This document shows, piece after piece, positions 45,403 through 54,519 of a stretch of DNA of 64,000 bases; within the stretch, counting starts at the first letter, position 1; each line of letters opens with the position of its first letter. Location: positions 124,001 to 188,000 of the forward strand of contig NZ_FWFS01000006.1 of the NCBI RefSeq assembly GCF_900172375.1. Reading direction: 5' to 3'. The notes under the pieces are model-generated. The model did no database searches. It had not been told where the DNA came from and saw only the letters and a list, made by a program, of their open reading frames with translations. Source of the DNA: Aquimixticola soesokkakensis (GTDB taxonomy: Bacteria > Pseudomonadota > Alphaproteobacteria > Rhodobacterales > Rhodobacteraceae). A program made the translations under genes and the position numbers.

Positions 45403-45486
45403 GCGGGTGTGGCGGAATTGGTAGACGCACCAGATTTAGGTTCTGGCGCCTTTGGCGTGGGGGTTCGAGTCCCTTCACCCGCACCA
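45403..45486 (+). tRNA. tRNA-Leu (anticodon UAG)
   Basis: Acceptor arms GCGGGTG (45403-45409) and CACCCGC (45476-45482) with encoded CCA at 45484-45486. D-arm GGCGGAATTGGTAGACGC, anticodon stem CCAGA/TCTGG with loop TTTAGGT (anticodon TAG at 45437-45439), a class II long variable arm, and T-arm GGGTTCGAGTCCC. Reads CUN leucine codons. Confidence 0.98.
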
Positions 45487-45629
45487 CATTGATTTCCCGA
45501 CATTTTCTTGAATGACGGCGCTTTCTTGAAAGACGGCGTTGATTTTTCGTGTGGGCCGAGCGCGCAGCAGTTTTGCGGCTTTTGGCGCGCTTGGCGGCAA
45601 AAGCGGACGGTGGCGCGGTGCTCCGCTTG

Positions 45630-45706
45630 CGACTCTCTGGTCGACTCTCTGGCCCGACTCTTTGGCCCGACTCTTTGGCCCGACTCTTTGGCTCGACTCT
45701 TTGGCC
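45630..45706. repeat. 13-base minisatellite, six units
   Basis: CGACTCTTTGGCC repeated with small changes: a 12-base first unit (45630-45641), then five 13-base units starting at 45642, 45655, 45668, 45681 and 45694. The first two have CTCTCTGG; the others CTCTTTGG. It lies between tRNA-Leu and the stop of the convergent UDP-glucose dehydrogenase gene. No spacers, so not a CRISPR. Confidence 0.92.
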
Positions 45707-45742
45707 CGAAAAAACACCGCCCGCTGTGATCGCAGCGCTTGC

Positions 45743-46909
45743 TCAGTCGGCGCCAAAGAGGTCGCGGGTGAAAATCTTGTCGTTTACATCGGCGATATCC
45801 GCGGTTTTGCGGTTGGCGATGATGACATCGGCGCGGGATTTGAACTCGGCCAGATCACGGATGACTTCGGAGCCGAAAAAACGGTCCTCCTGCATCACCG
45901 GCTCATAGACGACAACGGTGATGCCCTTGGCTTTGAGGCGCTTCATGATGCCTTGGATCGAGGACTGGCGGAAGTTGTCCGATCCGGCTTTCATCACCAG
46001 TCGATACACCCCGACGACCTGCGGTTTGCGCGCGAGGATCTGTTCGGACAGGAAATCCTTGCGCGTGCGGTTGGCGTCAACAATCGCGCGGATGAGGTTT
46101 TGCGGCACCTCCGAGTAATTCGCGAGCAACTGTTTGGTATCTTTGGGCAAACAATAGCCGCCATAGCCAAAGGAGGGGTTGTTGTAATGGTCGCCGATCC
46201 GCGGGTCGAGGCCGATTCCGTCGATAATCTGGCGGCTGTCCATGCCGCCCGCCATCGCGTAGCTGTCGAGTTCGTTAAAAAACGCGACCCGCATCGCAAG
46301 GTAGGTATTGGCAAAAAGCTTGATCGCTTCGGCCTCGTCGGGGTCGGTAAACAGGACGGCGGCGTCTTTTTTGACGGCCCCCTCGACCAGCAGCGCCGCA
46401 AAGGTTTTTGCCCGCTCGGAGCGCTCGCCGACAATGATGCGCGAGGGGTGCAGGTTGTCGTATAGCGCGCGCCCTTCGCGCAGGAATTCGGGGCTGAAGA
46501 TCACTTGGGTGGTGTTCAGATCGGCGCGCAGGCGGCTGATATAGCCCACGGGCACGGTGGATTTCACCACGATGGTTGCGGTCTTATTCACGCCGATCAC
46601 CGTTTTGATCACGTTTTCAACGGAAGAGGTGTCAAAGTAATTGGCGTCCGGGTCGTAATTGGTCGGGGTGGCGACGATGACAAAATCGGCCCCCGCATAG
46701 GCCGCTTCAGCGTCGAGGGTTGCGGTCAGGTTCAACGGGCGCGCGGCCAGAAATTCTTCGAGTTCCGCATCGATGATGGGCGACTGGCGCGCATTGAGCA
46801 TATCGACCCGCTCGGCGGAAATATCGACCGTGACCACCTCGTGGTGTTGGGCCAGCAATACGGCGTTGGACAGGCCCACATAGCCAATTCCGGCAACTGC
46901 AATTTTCAT
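45743..46909 (-). CDS. ugd: UDP-glucose 6-dehydrogenase (nucleotide-sugar dehydrogenase)
   Basis: Two-step oxidation of UDP-glucose (or a related UDP sugar) to the uronic acid, for surface polysaccharides. 388 residues from ATG 46909, with GGGAG 7 bases upstream. N-terminal NAD fold [54 protein letters not shown]; the catalytic cysteine in [20 protein letters not shown]-terminal domain with [20 protein letters not shown]. The short 388-residue form matches the ugd type of enterobacteria. A degenerate phosphomannomutase homologue lies just upstream. Confidence 0.92.
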   Translation of the reverse strand: MKIAVAGIGYVGLSNAVLLAQHHEVVTVDISAERVDMLNARQSPIIDAELEEFLAARPLNLTATLDAEAAYAGADFVIVATPTNYDPDANYFDTSSVENVIKTVIGVNKTATIVVKSTVPVGYISRLRADLNTTQVIFSPEFLREGRALYDNLHPSRIIVGERSERAKTFAALLVEGAVKKDAAVLFTDPDEAEAIKLFANTYLAMRVAFFNELDSYAMAGGMDSRQIIDGIGLDPRIGDHYNNPSFGYGGYCLPKDTKQLLANYSEVPQNLIRAIVDANRTRKDFLSEQILARKPQVVGVYRLVMKAGSDNFRQSSIQGIMKRLKAKGITVVVYEPVMQEDRFFGSEVIRDLAEFKSRADVIIANRKTADIADVNDKIFTRDLFGAD

Positions 46910-47128
46910 CAAAAACTCCCACGGCGACTGGAAAAAGAGCGCATAAAAATATCAAGACAGCCAGATCGCGCCCCCTTGGCAACAGTGGCGCGCGATCGTG
47001 ACACAAAGGATCCTGATTTTGGTAGCCCTGCGCGGCGCAACAGGCAAGGCTGCCGCGCGGGAGAGCGTGATGCTGTGGTATTTGCGCCGGATTTGCGGCG
47101 GGAGCACTGGGAGGACGCTTGTCTGGCC

Positions 47129-48526
47129 CTATTTTACAGCATTTTCGATTTTGCCGCGATAGGCCGTCAGCAGATCAAAGGCCCGTTGTGCGCTGTTGGC
47201 ATGGGTCAGAATGCGCAGGCCTGCGGGCCGCCGACAGGGGCGCAGATGCACGACATCGCCGCCCTCGAAACTCACCCGAAGCCCATCCGTGCAATCAATG
47301 CTGTCGGCGCGGTTCTGGTCGCTAAAAAAGGTACGTCGCGCGCTGGAGGAGGTCGACAGGTCACCGACGAGGCGTTCGGCTTTGGCAGGGTCGATATGGG
47401 ACATAAGGTCTGACTGTTTGAAACAGGGGGGCAGGCCTGCGACCAGATCCCCGACGCTCATGCGCGCCAGTCGTGCAGCGGCGAGGGTGGCGATGATCGG
47501 AAAAATGCCATCGCGCGTCATCAAAGGCGTGAGGGGCGCGCGCAAATCGGCGGTAAAGCCAAGAAACACCCCGCCGTTCGGCTCGAAACCGATGACACGC
47601 GCAGCGGGCGTGTCATGCTGGAGTTTGCGCATGGCCGCGCTGATATGGGCGGCGCCGACGGGCGTGAAGTGGACGGTGGCGATGTCGTCGATCCGCCGAA
47701 CGACATCATTGCAGGCGACCGAGGTGCAAATTGTGTCCGCGTTCAGCATCCGCGCCGTCAGCACGCCCAGATGATCCCCGCCGATAAACCTGCCGTGCTC
47801 GTCGCTAAGCAGCGGGCGCTCGCCCAGACTGTCGGTCGATACCACCGTATCCAGCCAGCGCGCGCCGCAAAGTTCGGCCATGAGCGCGCGGGTGTCGTCG
47901 GGGATGGCTTCGGGGTCGGCGGGGCTGAAATCCTGCGCCCGCAGCAGGGGAATGGCCGTGGCCCCGAGGGCGGTCAGGATTTCGCTGAGCAGATCGCGGG
48001 CAACGGCGGCATGTTCATAGACCCCGACGGTGATATTGGTTAAGGCGTCCGACCCGAAGGCGTTCAGGTAGCGTGCGACATATCCGGCGCCGATGTCACG
48101 GTAGTCCTGACCGCCGCGCAGGGTTTTCGAAGGGGCGTAGGGCGTGTTTGCGCCCTGTGCGATGTCGGTGGCCTGCGCACAGGTGAGCGCTCCGGAGGGG
48201 GTGAAAAACTGCAAGCTGATGCTGTCTTGCGCGGCCGGCGCGCCACTTACCATGATGGCGCATCCGCTGCCTTGTGTGGCGGCGAGGGCGAGGGCGGGGC
48301 TTGGGGCGGGGTCGCAATCGACAACGTCAAACCCGAGGGCGCGCACTGTCATCGACACATTGCGCGCGACATGTGCGGCGCAGGGCGACAGGTCGCGGCT
48401 GACAAACACCTCTTCACGCTGCGCGCAGGTGGCCAGAAAGGCCTGGATGTAGCGGCCCAGCAGGTCGGCGGTCAGTGTCGCTGTGGCGGCGCGCAAGCCG
48501 CAGATGTCAAAGGCCGGAGCCAACAT
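47129..48526 (-). CDS. Phosphomannomutase-family homologue with degenerate active-site loops (probable pseudoenzyme)
   Basis: 465 residues with the full alpha-D-phosphohexomutase layout, but the signature loops are altered. N-terminal TSGLRG is DICGLRA (residues 7-13). The phosphoserine loop TASHNP is VSGAPA (93-98), with no serine at the usual site. The metal loop DGDGDR is DSLGER (232-237). The C-terminal phosphate loop RPSGNAPE reads RPCRRPAG. The surrounding scaffold is preserved: RPLLSDEHGRFIGGDHLGVL, GFEPNGGVFLGF, SIDCTDGLRVSFEGGD, HLRP. The frame is intact, so it is not an obvious pseudogene. It may have a regulatory or structural role, or be in early decay. Same strand as ugd, 219 bases upstream of it. 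Confidence 0.85.
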   Translation of the reverse strand: MLAPAFDICGLRAATATLTADLLGRYIQAFLATCAQREEVFVSRDLSPCAAHVARNVSMTVRALGFDVVDCDPAPSPALALAATQGSGCAIMVSGAPAAQDSISLQFFTPSGALTCAQATDIAQGANTPYAPSKTLRGGQDYRDIGAGYVARYLNAFGSDALTNITVGVYEHAAVARDLLSEILTALGATAIPLLRAQDFSPADPEAIPDDTRALMAELCGARWLDTVVSTDSLGERPLLSDEHGRFIGGDHLGVLTARMLNADTICTSVACNDVVRRIDDIATVHFTPVGAAHISAAMRKLQHDTPAARVIGFEPNGGVFLGFTADLRAPLTPLMTRDGIFPIIATLAAARLARMSVGDLVAGLPPCFKQSDLMSHIDPAKAERLVGDLSTSSSARRTFFSDQNRADSIDCTDGLRVSFEGGDVVHLRPCRRPAGLRILTHANSAQRAFDLLTAYRGKIENAVK

Positions 48527-48872
48527 AGAGGATCCCCTGTGGGACGGTGGACATGAGTCGTTTGTGCCGTTGCGCGCGGGCGCGCCCTGTGCCTTCGGCG
48601 CGCGCGCAATGCGAAAGGTGCGGGCGCATGTCGGATATCCTTGGGCGCGCCACGATTTTGCGACGGTGGCGGTATCATGCGCGGCGAGAGGTTAAGGAAG
48701 CGTGAAGCGCGTCAGGGCGGGGCGATTACGCCTTGCAAGGCGGGCTTGCCCTCTCTAGAAGAGCGTCTGATTTATCAGGCTGCCCTCGGGTGGCCGTGAA
48801 CCCTATCAGACCGGTCTTGCGGGTGAGGAGCCTGCACACACCGGGGCAGAATTAGAAACGAAGGACGCCAAC
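48527..48872. other. Divergent intergenic region between the mutase homologue and tig
   Basis: 346 bases with no supportable gene. It contains a perfect palindrome CCTTGCAAGG (48731-48740). The 110 bases before tig are probably its leader; AACGAAGGAC provides the tig ribosome site. Confidence 0.5.
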
Positions 48873-50201
48873 ATGCAGTTCACCGAGACCCTCAACGACG
48901 GTCTGAAGCGCGGCTATCAGATCACCATCACCGCCGCCGAACTTGACGCCAAAGTGAATGAAAAGCTGACCGAAGCGCGCGGCGACATCGAGATGAAGGG
49001 CTTTCGCAAGGGCAAAGTCCCGATGGCCCTGCTGAAAAAACAGTACGGTCCGCGTGTGATGGGCGAGGCCATGCAGGAAACCGTCGATGGTGCGATGAAC
49101 GAGCACTTTGAAAAATCCGGTGACCGTCCGGCGCTGCAGCCCGACGTGAAAATGGACGAGAACTGGAAAGAGGGCGACGATGTCGTCGTCAACATGTCCT
49201 ACGAGGCGCTTCCCGTGGTGCCCGACGCCGATTTGTCCGGTGTGAAACTTGAAAAACTCGTCGTCAAAGCGGGCGAAGAAGAAGTGACCGAGGCGCTGGC
49301 AAACCTTGCCAAGACCGCCCAGAACTTTGAAAAGCGCCGCAAAGGGTCGAAAGCCAAAGACGGCGACCAGATCGTGATCGATTTCCTGGGCAAAGTGGAC
49401 GATGTGGCTTTTGACGGCGGCGCGGCCGAAGATTACCCGCTGGTGCTTGGCTCCAACTCCTTCATCCCCGGGTTCGAAGACCAATTGCTGGGCGCCAAGG
49501 AAGGCGACGAGCTGGACGTCAAGGTCACCTTCCCGGCTGAATACGGTGCGGAAAACCTTGCCGGCAAAGACGCTGTGTTTGCTTGCACCGTCAAAGCCGT
49601 GAACGCGCCTGCGGATGCACAAATCGACGACGAGCTGGCCAAGAAATTCGGTGCAGAAGACCTTGAAGGGTTGAAGAAAAACATCGCCGAGCGTCTGGAA
49701 GCAGAATATGCCGGTGCATCGCGCGCGATCATGAAACGTGGTCTGCTTGACCAGCTGGACGGCGTGGTAAGCTTTGAGCTGCCGCCCTCCCTGGTCGATG
49801 CCGAGGCAAAACAGATTGCGCACCAGCTGTGGCATGAAGAAAACCCCGATGTGCAGGGCCACGATCACCCCACCATCGAAACCACTGACGAGCACATGAA
49901 ACTGGCCGAGCGCCGCGTGCGCCTTGGTTTGCTCTTGGCTGAACTGGGCCAGAAGCAAGAGATTCAGGTGACCGATGCCGAACTGACCCAAGCGGTGATG
50001 ACGCAGGCGCGCCAGTACCCCGGTCAGGAGCGTCAGTTCTTTGAATTCGTTCAGCAAAACCCGCAAATGCGTCAGCAGCTGCAAGCCCCGATCTTTGAAG
50101 ACAAGGTTGTGGACTGGGTCTTTGAGCAATCCACTGTGACCGAAAAGGAAGTCACCAAGGAAGAGCTTGAAAAAGCTGTTGAAGCGCTCGACGAAGAATA
50201 A
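48873..50201 (+). CDS. tig: Trigger factor (ribosome-associated chaperone and prolyl isomerase)
   Basis: Binds ribosomal protein L23 and nascent chains. 442 residues. The N-terminal ribosome-binding signature [19 protein letters not shown] is near residue 41. The FKBP-type domain ([40 protein letters not shown]) occupies about 155-245, followed by the helical substrate-cradle domain with an acidic C-terminus ([10 protein letters not shown]). Monocistronic, closed by a terminator 23 bases after the stop. Confidence 0.98.
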   Translation: MQFTETLNDGLKRGYQITITAAELDAKVNEKLTEARGDIEMKGFRKGKVPMALLKKQYGPRVMGEAMQETVDGAMNEHFEKSGDRPALQPDVKMDENWKEGDDVVVNMSYEALPVVPDADLSGVKLEKLVVKAGEEEVTEALANLAKTAQNFEKRRKGSKAKDGDQIVIDFLGKVDDVAFDGGAAEDYPLVLGSNSFIPGFEDQLLGAKEGDELDVKVTFPAEYGAENLAGKDAVFACTVKAVNAPADAQIDDELAKKFGAEDLEGLKKNIAERLEAEYAGASRAIMKRGLLDQLDGVVSFELPPSLVDAEAKQIAHQLWHEENPDVQGHDHPTIETTDEHMKLAERRVRLGLLLAELGQKQEIQVTDAELTQAVMTQARQYPGQERQFFEFVQQNPQMRQQLQAPIFEDKVVDWVFEQSTVTEKEVTKEELEKAVEALDEE

Positions 50202-50224
50202 GCGTCTCGACGTTGGAGATGTTG

Positions 50225-50254
50225 AAAGGTCGCCCCTTGGGGCGGCCTTTTTTT
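50225..50254 (+). terminator. Rho-independent terminator after tig
   Basis: AAAGG(T)CGCCCC pairs with GGGGCGGCC and runs into seven T. Confidence 0.92.
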
Positions 50255-50314
50255 ATGGGCTGCTATTGTCGGGGCCAGTGGTGGGGGCGGCGGTGGGGGC
50301 GTCGGTGAAATGAG

Positions 50315-50344
50315 AAACGGCGGCTCGTGGGAGCCGCCGTTTTT
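50315..50344. terminator. Second terminator, between tig and the DEAD-box gene
   Basis: AAACGGCGGCTC (50315-50326) pairs perfectly with GAGCCGCCGTTT (50331-50342) around GTGG. The T-run continues on the plus strand, and the minus strand reads AAAACGG...GCCGTTT, so it may serve the convergent helicase gene. Confidence 0.85.
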
Positions 50345-50391
50345 GGGTATTTGGATCCGAAAGAAGCCAAAAGGTCGCGCGCAGGGGCGGC

Positions 50392-52488
50392 CTATTTGTC
50401 GCGGCGCGGCGTGTATTTTCCGGCGGGTTTGCCGCCAGCGGCGCGCGGTTTGCCTTTGCCACCCGGGGGGGTGAAGCGTTTGGAGGTATCGGCCGCTTTG
50501 GGGGAAGGGCGGGTTTCGGATTTTTCGCCGTAGCTGCCTTTGGGTTTGTCGCCATACGGCTTTTTGTCGCCGAACTTGCCCTTGGGTTTGTCACCGTAGG
50601 GTTTCTTGTCGCCGAATTTGCCTTTGGGTTTGTCGCCGTAGGGTTTCTTGTCGCTGCGCGGTTTGCGTTCGAGACCGTTCACGGCGCCGGCATGGTCGCG
50701 CGGTTCTGCGTCGTGACGCGGTGCGGGGCGCGGGCGCTCGTCGCGTTCGGGTTTCGGGCCGTCGGGGTTCCAGTCGGTGCGCGGTTTGCGGTCCTCGCGT
50801 GGGGCGCGGGGTTTGCGTTCACCGCGATCTCCACCACGATCTCCACCACGGTCGCGGTCGCCGCCACCGCGTTTGGGCAGCTCGCGGCGGGGTTCGGGCG
50901 ACAGGTCCGGCGTGCCGTTCACGGCGGTGACTTCGACACCGTCCTCGATCTTGCCGTCTCCGATGGCTTTCCAGAAGCCGTCGATGGCGCTTTCGTGGAT
51001 TTCCACAAAGGTTTCATCGTAGCGGATGCGGATGGCGCCGATGACGGTTTTGTCGATGTCGCCAGCGCGGCAGATCATCGGCATGAGCCAGCGCGGTTCG
51101 GCGCCTTTCATGCGCCCGATGGACATCGAGACCCATTTGGACGGGCCGAAGCTGGCGCGTTCGCGGGCTTCGCGTTTGGGCGGATCGCGGTCGACCCAGT
51201 TGGACAGGTCTTCGGGGGCCGAGCGGCCCTGTTGATAGAGCGCGAGATAGGCGGCGGCGATGCGTTCGGGCGACTGGCGTTCCAAAAGCTTGGCCGCAAA
51301 GGCGGTTTGCGCCTCGTTCGGTTCTTCGTTCCACAGGTCGCTGTCGAGCAGGCGCTCTTCGTCGCGGGCGGTGATTTCTTCGGCGGTCGGGGCCTTGGTG
51401 AATTCGGGCGTGATTTTCGCCCAGCCCAGCAGACGCTCGGCGCGTTTGCGCATTTTGGGCGGCACGATCAGGGCGGAGACGCCTTTGCGACCGGCGCGAC
51501 CGGTGCGCCCGGAGCGGTGCAGCAGGCTTTCGGCGTTGGTCGGCAGTTCGGCGTGGATCACCAGATCGAGGTTGGGCAGGTCGATACCGCGCGCCGCCAC
51601 ATCGGTGGCCACACAGACGCGCGCGCGCCCGTCGCGCATGGCTTGCAACGCGTGGCTGCGTTCCTGTTGGGACAATTCGCCCGAGAGGGAGACGACGGAG
51701 AAGCCGCGGTTGGACAGGCGCGCGGTGAGGCGGGCCACAACCACGCGGGTGTTGGCGAAAATGATGGCGTTGGAGGCATCATGGAACAACAGCATGTTGA
51801 CCATGGCGTTTTCCTGGTCGTGGTCGGCCACGCCCACCAGTTGGTAGGAAATATCGGCGTGTTGCTTGGTGTTGGATTTCACATCTACGCGCACGGCGTC
51901 TTTTTGGTATTGGGTGGCGATTTTGGTGATCGCGGGGGCAACGGTGGCGGAAAACAGCAGGGTGCGGCGGTCGTCGTTGCTTTCGCTGAGGATAAATTCA
52001 AGGTCGTCCTTGAAGCCCAGATCGAGCATCTCGTCGGCCTCGTCGAGGACCACGGCTTTGACAGCCGAGAGGTCGAGCGCGCCGCGTTCGAGGTGGTCGC
52101 GCAGACGGCCGGGGGTGCCGACAACGATATGGGCGCCGCGTTGCAGCGCACGGCGTTCGTCGCGCGCATCCATGCCGCCCACGCAGGAGGCCATGACGAC
52201 GCCGGCTTTTTCATAGAGCCAGTCGAGTTCGCGTTTCACCTGGAATGCGAGTTCGCGGGTCGGGGCGACCACAAGGGCGAGGGGCTGGCCGGGCAGGGGG
52301 AACATGCCGTCTTCGCGCAGGATGGTCGGGCCGATGGCAAGGCCAAAGCCGACGGTTTTACCGGAGCCGGTTTGCGCGGACACCAGGAGGTCGGCATTGC
52401 CGAGCTTTTCGTCGGTGCAGGCTTCTTGTACGGGCGTGAGTGTTTCATAGCCGCGCTGGGTCAGCGCTTCTTGCAGGGTAGGGATCAT
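50392..52488 (-). CDS. DEAD-box ATP-dependent RNA helicase with DbpA-like RNA-binding domain and repetitive basic tail
   Basis: Unwinds RNA, probably in ribosome assembly or cold-stress RNA turnover. 698 residues from ATG 52488 (AGAGG 6 bases upstream). Core motifs: TPVQEA (Q motif), SAQTGSGKT (I), PTRELA (Ia), GTPGRL (Ib), VLDEADEML (II), LLFSATVAP (III), HRSGRTGRAG (VI). A DbpA-type RNA-binding fold follows at about 470-550 (WLMPMICRAGDIDKTVIGAI). From about 560 the tail is Arg/Lys/Gly/Asp-rich with three near-identical 14-residue units (KKPYGDKPKGKFGD type). Divergent from the transglycosylase gene. Confidence 0.93.
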   Translation of the reverse strand: MIPTLQEALTQRGYETLTPVQEACTDEKLGNADLLVSAQTGSGKTVGFGLAIGPTILREDGMFPLPGQPLALVVAPTRELAFQVKRELDWLYEKAGVVMASCVGGMDARDERRALQRGAHIVVGTPGRLRDHLERGALDLSAVKAVVLDEADEMLDLGFKDDLEFILSESNDDRRTLLFSATVAPAITKIATQYQKDAVRVDVKSNTKQHADISYQLVGVADHDQENAMVNMLLFHDASNAIIFANTRVVVARLTARLSNRGFSVVSLSGELSQQERSHALQAMRDGRARVCVATDVAARGIDLPNLDLVIHAELPTNAESLLHRSGRTGRAGRKGVSALIVPPKMRKRAERLLGWAKITPEFTKAPTAEEITARDEERLLDSDLWNEEPNEAQTAFAAKLLERQSPERIAAAYLALYQQGRSAPEDLSNWVDRDPPKREARERASFGPSKWVSMSIGRMKGAEPRWLMPMICRAGDIDKTVIGAIRIRYDETFVEIHESAIDGFWKAIGDGKIEDGVEVTAVNGTPDLSPEPRRELPKRGGGDRDRGGDRGGDRGERKPRAPREDRKPRTDWNPDGPKPERDERPRPAPRHDAEPRDHAGAVNGLERKPRSDKKPYGDKPKGKFGDKKPYGDKPKGKFGDKKPYGDKPKGSYGEKSETRPSPKAADTSKRFTPPGGKGKPRAAGGKPAGKYTPRRDK
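50527..50652. repeat. Three 42-base in-frame repeats in the helicase tail
   Basis: Encodes KKPYGDKPKGKFGD twice and a variant ending GSYG once. Units differ at a few synonymous sites (for example GTCGCC/GTCACC), so the expansion is not brand new. Confidence 0.88.
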
Positions 52489-52732
52489 TGAGTGCCTCTG
52501 GGACGCTCGATGCGCCCGTCTGAAATTCAGGAAAACCGCGACCTCGAAGGGTCCTTTGCGGATCAAGGGGCGACCTCTACACGCGTTGATCGGCTTTGTA
52601 TATGGCTTTCTTGCGGTTGCAGCATGGGCGGGTCATTGCCGATGGCATTTTCGGGGCAATTTGGCTTCTAGGCGGTTGCTCTGGCGGGGGGTAACCTTTT
52701 GCCAACAAAAACGATGGACAGTTGGGATGCAT

Positions 52733-53215
52733 ATGAACCGGCGCGCGCTGTTGGGCGCAGTGATGTCTTGTGCGGTGGTGACGGCCTGTGGCGGGCGGGA
52801 TGTTGTCAGCCGTAAATCGGTGTTTGATCGCGGATATAACCCGCCGCTGTTTCCGAATGAAACGGCAGATCTGCGCGTGTCGATCAACGCCTGGGCGGAT
52901 TACTACGAGGTGCCGCGCAAGCTGGTGCATGCGCAGGTGCAGCGCGAGAGCACCCACAATCCCGCAGCGCGTAACGGGCCCTATTACGGGTTGATGCAGA
53001 TCCTGCCGCAGACCGCGCGCACGATGGGGTTCAAGGGGGCGCCTGCGGAGTTGCTCGATGCGGATACCAACCTGAAATACGCGGTCAAATATTTGCGCGG
53101 CGCCTATTTGGTGGCGGATGGGGATTCGGCGGATGCGATGAAATGGTATGCGCGCGGATATTACTACGAGGCCAAGCGTTTGGGTCTGTTGCAGGCCACC
53201 GGATTGCGCAGCTAG
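52733..53215 (+). CDS. Small lytic transglycosylase lipoprotein (SLT domain)
   Basis: Cleaves peptidoglycan glycan strands. 160 residues from ATG 52733, with TTGGG 6 bases upstream; an ATG two codons earlier is the alternative. The N-terminus MNRRALLGAVMSCAVVTAC ends in a VTAC lipobox, so it is an outer- or inner-membrane lipoprotein. Catalytic domain: HAQVQRESTHNPAARNGPYY (catalytic Glu in QRES), GLMQILPQTARTMGFKG, and NLKYAVKYLRGAYLVADGD, AMKWYARGYYYEAKRLG. A minimal SLT enzyme without extra domains. Confidence 0.9.
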   Translation: MNRRALLGAVMSCAVVTACGGRDVVSRKSVFDRGYNPPLFPNETADLRVSINAWADYYEVPRKLVHAQVQRESTHNPAARNGPYYGLMQILPQTARTMGFKGAPAELLDADTNLKYAVKYLRGAYLVADGDSADAMKWYARGYYYEAKRLGLLQATGLRS

Positions 53216-53256
53216 TCCTGCGGCGCGGCCGTGGCGCAGACATGACTGCAGACATG

Positions 53257-53287
53257 AAAAAAGGCCCCGCGCGATGCGGGGCCTTTT
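53257..53287. terminator. Bidirectional terminator between the transglycosylase gene and rplI
   Basis: AAAAGGCCCCGC (53259-53270) pairs with GCGGGGCCTTTT (53276-53287), 5-base loop, A-run and T-run at the ends. Confidence 0.92.
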
Positions 53288-53316
53288 GTATTTGGTGCAG
53301 CGGTTGCGGCAGACAA

Positions 53317-53901
53317 TTATTCTTCGTCGTCGCCGTCTTCGTCAGCAGCCGAACCCATGTCGTCGAAGAGTTCGGAGATTTCGAATTCTGCTTCTGCTTC
53401 GGCTTCTGCGGCGAGTTCCTGAATGGATTTGCCAGCCGCTTGCTGTTCTGCTTCTTCGGTCGAGCGCGCCACGTTGATCGTGATGGTTGCTTCGACTTCG
53501 GGGTGCAGGTGGACAGCCACGTCATGCAGGCCGAGGTCCTTGATCGGAGCGATCAGGACAACCTGCTTGCGGTCAACGGAGAAACCGTCGGCGGTCGCCA
53601 CTTCGGCGATGTCACGGGTGGTGACGGAGCCGTAGAGCGCACCGGCGTCGGAGGCCGAGCGAATCACGATGAACTGCTGACCGTCGAGTTTTTCGGAAAG
53701 AGCTTCTGCTTCTTTCTTGGTCTCGAGGTTGCGGGTTTCGAGCTGGGCTTTTTGGCCCTCAAAAGCTTTGATGTTTGCTTCGGAGGCGCGCATCGCTTTC
53801 TGCTGGGGCAGCAGGAAGTTACGGGCGTAGCCTTGTTTCACGTTCACAACATCGCCCATCTGGCCGAGTTTGGCGACGCGTTCGAGAAGGATAACTTGCA
53901 T
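53317..53901 (-). CDS. rplI: 50S ribosomal protein L9
   Basis: Binds 23S rRNA; part of the 50S stalk base. 194 residues, longer than the 149 of E. coli. The N-terminal [20 protein letters not shown] and [19 protein letters not shown] are canonical, joined by the long helix to the C-terminal domain ([20 protein letters not shown]). An acidic Ala/Glu/Asp-rich tail (about 155-194, ending [11 protein letters not shown]) accounts for the extra length; such tails are common in Rhodobacterales. Last gene of rpsF-rpsR-rplI. Confidence 0.98.
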   Translation of the reverse strand: MQVILLERVAKLGQMGDVVNVKQGYARNFLLPQQKAMRASEANIKAFEGQKAQLETRNLETKKEAEALSEKLDGQQFIVIRSASDAGALYGSVTTRDIAEVATADGFSVDRKQVVLIAPIKDLGLHDVAVHLHPEVEATITINVARSTEEAEQQAAGKSIQELAAEAEAEAEFEISELFDDMGSAADEDGDDEE

Positions 53902-53911
53902 GTCGCTCTCC

Positions 53912-54139
53912 TTACTTCACTGCGTAGGGCAGCAGGGCGAGGAAGCGGGCGCGTTTGATTGCGCGGGCCAGCTCACGTTGCTTTTTCGCCGAAACGGCGG
54001 TGATACGGGCGGGCACGATCTTGCCGCGCTCGGAGATGTAGCGCTGCAGAAGACGTGTGTCTTTGTAGTCGATCGCAGGTGCGTTGTCGCCCGAGAAGGG
54101 GCACACTTTGCGGCGACGGAAAAATGGTTTAGAAGCCAT
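53912..54139 (-). CDS. rpsR: 30S ribosomal protein S18
   Basis: 75 residues. Typical [21 protein letters not shown] with [20 protein letters not shown] and [20 protein letters not shown]. Pairs with S6 on the 30S platform, consistent with its place directly after rpsF (26 bases). Confidence 0.99.
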   Translation of the reverse strand: MASKPFFRRRKVCPFSGDNAPAIDYKDTRLLQRYISERGKIVPARITAVSAKKQRELARAIKRARFLALLPYAVK

Positions 54140-54165
54140 GGTTTACGGTCCTTTTCTGCGCTGGA

Positions 54166-54519
54166 TTAACGACGCTCACGGCGCGGTTCGCGCTCGTCGC
54201 GTTTTTGCATCTGCACCGAGGGGCCCTCGGCGTGCTCATCGACCTTGATGGTCAGGATGCGCATAACGTCGTCGTGCAGGCGCATCAGACGTTCCATTTC
54301 CAGAATGCCCTCGGAGGGGGAATCTGTGCGCAGGTAGGCGTAGTGGCCTTTGCGGTTCTTGTTGATCTTGTAGGCCATCGTTTTGACGCCCCAGTATTCG
54401 TGATCAACGACTTTACCGCCGTTATCGGCGAGGACGGTCGAGAAGTGCTCGATCAGACCTTCGGCCTGTGCGTTGGACAAGTCCTGACGCGAGATGAAGA
54501 CATGCTCGTAAAGCGGCAT
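54166..54519 (-). CDS. rpsF: 30S ribosomal protein S6
   Basis: 117 residues from ATG 54519, with GGAG 6 bases upstream; an in-frame codon at 54546 is not needed. MPLYEHVFISRQDLSNAQAE, YWGVKTMAYKINKNRKGHYA and LMRLHDDVMRILTIKVDEHA are typical, followed by an Arg/Glu-rich tail (KRDEREPRRERR). First gene of the rpsF-rpsR-rplI operon. Confidence 0.98.
   Translation of the reverse strand: MPLYEHVFISRQDLSNAQAEGLIEHFSTVLADNGGKVVDHEYWGVKTMAYKINKNRKGHYAYLRTDSPSEGILEMERLMRLHDDVMRILTIKVDEHAEGPSVQMQKRDEREPRRERR

Noticed and set aside
45630-45706. Possible CRISPR array
   Set aside because: Repeat units are contiguous with no spacers and only 13 bases long; no cas genes are in the window.
45403-45760. 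Possible integration site for a mobile element at tRNA-Leu
   Set aside because: No integrase and no second copy of the tRNA 3' end were found in the flanking sequence.
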